NCBI RefSeq assembly: GCF_000759025.1
Contig: NZ_JPOS01000076.1
Span: 1-64,000, forward strand
Direction of reading: 5' to 3'
Length of the DNA stretch: 64,000 bases
Origin: Phaeodactylibacter xiamenensis
GTDB lineage: Bacteria; Bacteroidota; Bacteroidia; Chitinophagales; Saprospiraceae
Positions 61,528-64,000 of the stretch are shown piece after piece. Below the pieces are notes generated by a model. It had not been told where the DNA came from. It saw only the letters and a program-made list of their open reading frames with translations, and made no database searches. A program made the position numbers and the translations under genes. Positions within the stretch are counted from its first letter, which is position 1; each line of letters opens with the position of its first letter.

Positions 61528-62685
61528 TCAGGTGAGCATTTCGCCGATATTAGATATTAATTCATGTAGCGAGACCACCTCAATTCCCTCTTCCTTAGGA
61601 TATCCGGAAGGTACCGGTGCTGCAATATAGCAGTGGTCGGGATTGATATCCCGGAGGGAGGCGTAATTGCCGGAGGTTAGTTTGGGTGCAACGGAGGCTT
61701 TGCATTCCACCACTGCGGTCTTATGGCCATTGGATAAAACGAAATCTATTTCTGCGCCATGGTTAGTCCGGTAAAAGGAATAGTCCAGGTTGGGAAAATG
61801 GCCTTTCAGGTTGGCCAGTACCGTTGTTTCCCAAAGGGAACCAAAGGTTGGATGGCCAGCTGCCTGCTCAAAATTTTTTAGTTGGAGCAGGGCCGTGGTT
61901 ATGCCTGTATCCGAGATATAAACTTTTGGCGATTTGACCAGCCTTTTTTTTGTGTTTCGTTCGTACGGGGGCACTTGCAGGAGCATGAAGGTCCCTTCGA
62001 GTAAATCAATATACTTTCTGACGGTGGTATTGCTAACGCCCAGGGCGCTTCCCAGCTTACTGAAATTTATCGTTTGTCCATTACTATGGGCAAGCATTTG
62101 CCATAGCCGGTGTATAGTCCGGGGTGTAAAACCTGCAAACTGTAGTAGGTCACGTTCCAGAAAAGTGCTGATAAAGTCCTGCCTCCAATCAAAGGAGACT
62201 TCCTCTTTTGGTGCCAGTAAGCTGAGTGGGAATCCTCCTCTGTATAAATAGGTCTCCAGGCTAACCCGGTCGCTGATCTCTGCGAAAAGAAAAGGTGTCA
62301 AGCGCTTGAAGCTAATTCTGCCAGCTAATGATTCTGAACTTTGCCTGATCAGCTCCCGTGATGCACTTCCTAAAATAAGGTACATGCCTTTCTTTGCGGT
62401 GGTATCGATGAGGCTGCGCAGTACGGGGAATAGCTCAGGCATCCGCTGGATTTCATCGAGGCATATGAGTTTGTCGGTTTGGGTGGTCAGGAACCATTCG
62501 GGGTCTTGCAGTTTCTGAAGGTCGGAAGGCCTTTCCAGATCCAGATAAAGTGTTTTTTCTTTTTCCTTCAGCAACTCTTTGACCAGGGTTGATTTACCGC
62601 ATTGCCTGGGCCCCAGCACAGCGGTTGCCGGATTGTATTTTAAAGATTCCCTGATCGATGGTTCCAGTATTCGCGGTAAGTACAT
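61528..62685 (-). CDS. AAA_14/DUF4143 ATP-binding protein
   Basis: 385-residue ATPase. Walker A is LGPRQCGKST (residues 24-33), Walker B is LICLDEIQRM, and sensor-like LILGSASRELIRQS and LAGRISFKRLTPF follow. The C-terminal DUF4143 domain includes GVSNTTVRKYIDLLEGTFML (winged-helix-like) and the PDDEXK-like EIDFVLSNGHKTAVVECKAS. Such proteins are widespread in Bacteria and Archaea in many copies; their role is unclear, though mobility- or defence-related functions have been suggested. It stands alone between two repeat regions. Confidence 0.92.
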   Translation of the reverse strand: MYLPRILEPSIRESLKYNPATAVLGPRQCGKSTLVKELLKEKEKTLYLDLERPSDLQKLQDPEWFLTTQTDKLICLDEIQRMPELFPVLRSLIDTTAKKGMYLILGSASRELIRQSSESLAGRISFKRLTPFLFAEISDRVSLETYLYRGGFPLSLLAPKEEVSFDWRQDFISTFLERDLLQFAGFTPRTIHRLWQMLAHSNGQTINFSKLGSALGVSNTTVRKYIDLLEGTFMLLQVPPYERNTKKRLVKSPKVYISDTGITTALLQLKNFEQAAGHPTFGSLWETTVLANLKGHFPNLDYSFYRTNHGAEIDFVLSNGHKTAVVECKASVAPKLTSGNYASLRDINPDHCYIAAPVPSGYPKEEGIEVVSLHELISNIGEMLT

Positions 62686-62754
62686 GGTTTTTTGTGTAAA
62701 TTTAAAGTTTAGGTTTTAATTTACACAAAAAAAACGGTGTTTTTGAGAGGTAGG

Positions 62755-63300
62755 TTTAAGGGCTGCAGGTGATAAATGTAAAACAGCAAAATGCTTAATG
62801 AAACCCATACGGGCCTTCGGAAATGCTCAGCCCGCTGAAGTAGATAGGAAGGAGGGTAAAAGTGGCGAGTGTTGCCGGTCGCTGGGTCTGCCTGGAGGCG
62901 GTCGCAAAGCGGCCGTGGCTTTGGGTGACGCAGGCTGGTGCTTCTCCGTCCGACGTAGCTTTAGCGGAGCCGGAAACCTTAATCTCAGCCTCAACCTCAG
63001 CTGGGGCGGTGCCTGGCTTTTCCTGGGGGAGGTTGAGGTTGGTCTGTGGCGGGGTCTTCGCGAGGATGAGGTTGAGGGCCGGGGTATGGCTGCCTGGGTC
63101 GACCGTTTGCGGTCTCCTGCCTGGGAGCGAGGGTTGGTCTTCTGGGCTGGGTCTGCCGGGGGGGCGGTGGCTTGGGGCGAGCAGTGCCGGTCGGTGGGTC
63201 TGCCTGGAGGCGGTCGCAAAGCGGCCGTGGCATTGGGGGACGCCGCCTTGTCCTCAACCTCAACCTTAACCTTAACCTCAGCCTCAGCCTCAGCCTCGGC
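62755..63300. repeat. Mosaic intergenic repeat region 8 ending in a hexamer array
   Basis: An aacccatacgggccttcgga unit (62800) is followed by two ggaggcggtcgcaaagcggc units (62895, 63205), hexamers of both senses (62977, 63028) and a gaccg-ttt-gcggtc hairpin (about 63100). At 63252-63296 eight consecutive hexamers cctcaa/ccttaa/cctcag occur, about 145 bp ahead of the M48 peptidase gene. Confidence 0.87.
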
Positions 63301-63441
63301 GGGCCCGCCCGTGCCGCCCGTTTTTCACCAAATTAAGAAAACTTTGGGGGCGCCCACGAACTTTAACCGCTGTCCCTGCCGTTCCTAAAATGTGACTGGC
63401 GCGGTTTTGGGCGTCAGAACCATTAAACTAAAAAAACAAAC

Positions 63442-64000
63442 ATGATGAAGCGTATTCAGATGACCCTGCTTGCTTTTGTATTGCTGATTAGTGCGGTGAG
63501 TTTCACCGGCTGTGGCGGCGACGATGACCGCGGGGGCGGGATTAATTTATTCTCTATTGAGGACGATAAAATGCTGGGCAGGGAACTGCGGGACGAAATC
63601 CTGGCGAACCCTCAGGAATATCCTATCCTGGATCAGGCACAGTACCCTGAGGCTTATGCTTTTTTGCAGGATATTGTAGATGATATCCTGGGCAGTGGGG
63701 AGGTGAAGTACGCACAGGATTTTGCCTGGGAGGTTTATATCATTGATGACCCGGAGACGCTGAATGCCTTTGCGGCACCGGGCGGGTATATTTTCGTGTA
63801 TACGGGCCTGATTAAGTTTTTGGAGGAAAAGGATGACTTTGTGGGCGTCATGGGGCACGAGATTGCTCACGCTGATTTGCGGCATTCCACGCAGCAGCTC
63901 ACACAACAGTATGGGGTGGCGACTTTGCTGGGCTTGTTGCTGGGAGAAGACCGGGAACTGCTGAATAATGTCCTGGGCAGCCTGCTGGGGCTGAAGTTTA
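63442..64000 (+). CDS. M48-family metalloprotease lipoprotein (partial at window end)
   Basis: The open frame from the ATG at 63442 (MMKRIQMTLLAFVLLISAVS) runs to the window end without a stop, so only the first 186 codons are seen. A signal peptide ends at FTGC (lipobox Cys24 region), followed by a Gly/Asp-rich linker. The catalytic HEIAH zinc motif is in GVMGHEIAHADLRHSTQQ, and NAFAAPGGYIFVYTGLIKFL is the characteristic M48 segment before it. Predicted cell-envelope protease of the BepA/LoiP-like kind. An alternative start is the next codon (63445). Confidence 0.93.
   Translation, partial: MMKRIQMTLLAFVLLISAVSFTGCGGDDDRGGGINLFSIEDDKMLGRELRDEILANPQEYPILDQAQYPEAYAFLQDIVDDILGSGEVKYAQDFAWEVYIIDDPETLNAFAAPGGYIFVYTGLIKFLEEKDDFVGVMGHEIAHADLRHSTQQLTQQYGVATLLGLLLGEDRELLNNVLGSLLGLKF

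Noticed and set aside
63252-63296. Telomere-like sequence (AACCTT/AACCTC repeats)
   Set aside because: Units vary, runs are short, occur in both orientations and at many internal places, and nothing else suggests a linear replicon end.

Overview
The window looks like chromosomal DNA of a Bacteroidota bacterium, probably from the Saprospiria/Lewinella-like branch. This is inferred from protein style (glutamine synthetase types II and III side by side, DUF433/DUF5615 and GxxExxY accessory genes, a BY-kinase with a Tyr-rich tail), from the one promoter-like match to the Bacteroidota TAnnTTTG element, and from intergenic repeats of the kind common in that phylum. No rRNA, tRNA or CRISPR array was recognised.

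Region 1 (about 0.7-43.3 kb) is a large surface-polysaccharide locus, all on the minus strand. Read in the direction of transcription it begins with a UDP-glucuronate 4-epimerase (43.2 kb). A block of small accessory genes (39-42 kb) follows, then outer-membrane exporter Wza, tyrosine kinase/co-polymerase Wzc, ABC exporter Wzm/Wzt, two asparagine-synthase-like amidotransferases, about 18 glycosyltransferases, an extended SDR epimerase, a sulfotransferase, a methyltransferase, a Wzy-like polymerase, a WcaF-like acyltransferase and GDP-mannose 4,6-dehydratase. The inner part (about 7.1-34.6 kb) is much more AT-rich than both flanks and was probably acquired from a low-GC relative. Inside it a fucosyltransferase-like gene is split by a complete IS66-family element with a perfect 8-bp target duplication.

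Region 2 (about 39-52 kb) is a graveyard of toxin-antitoxin-type modules. It holds GIY-YIG/DUF4240, a four-helix-bundle protein without a start codon, DUF6922 with a remnant AbiEii-like toxin, Uma2, DUF2683 antitoxin with a RelE/ParE toxin broken by an IS256 element, DUF433 with a frameshifted DUF5615, an intact HEPN/MNT pair, and a second DUF6922/AbiEii pair broken by tandem hairpin repeats.

Region 3 (about 52.5-64 kb) is GC-rich and looks like core genome: a TPR-like protein on the minus strand, then the nitrogen-assimilation series PII - Amt - GSII - GSIII on the plus strand, an AAA_14/DUF4143 ATPase, and the start of an M48 metalloprotease lipoprotein cut by the window end.

The gaps in regions 2 and 3 are filled by recurrent repeat modules: a degenerate 8-bp array (TNTTNTGG), hexamer arrays (AACCTY), several hairpin families, and an element whose hairpin stems covary around a fixed loop GATGAAT. 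These repeats are the least explained part of the window.
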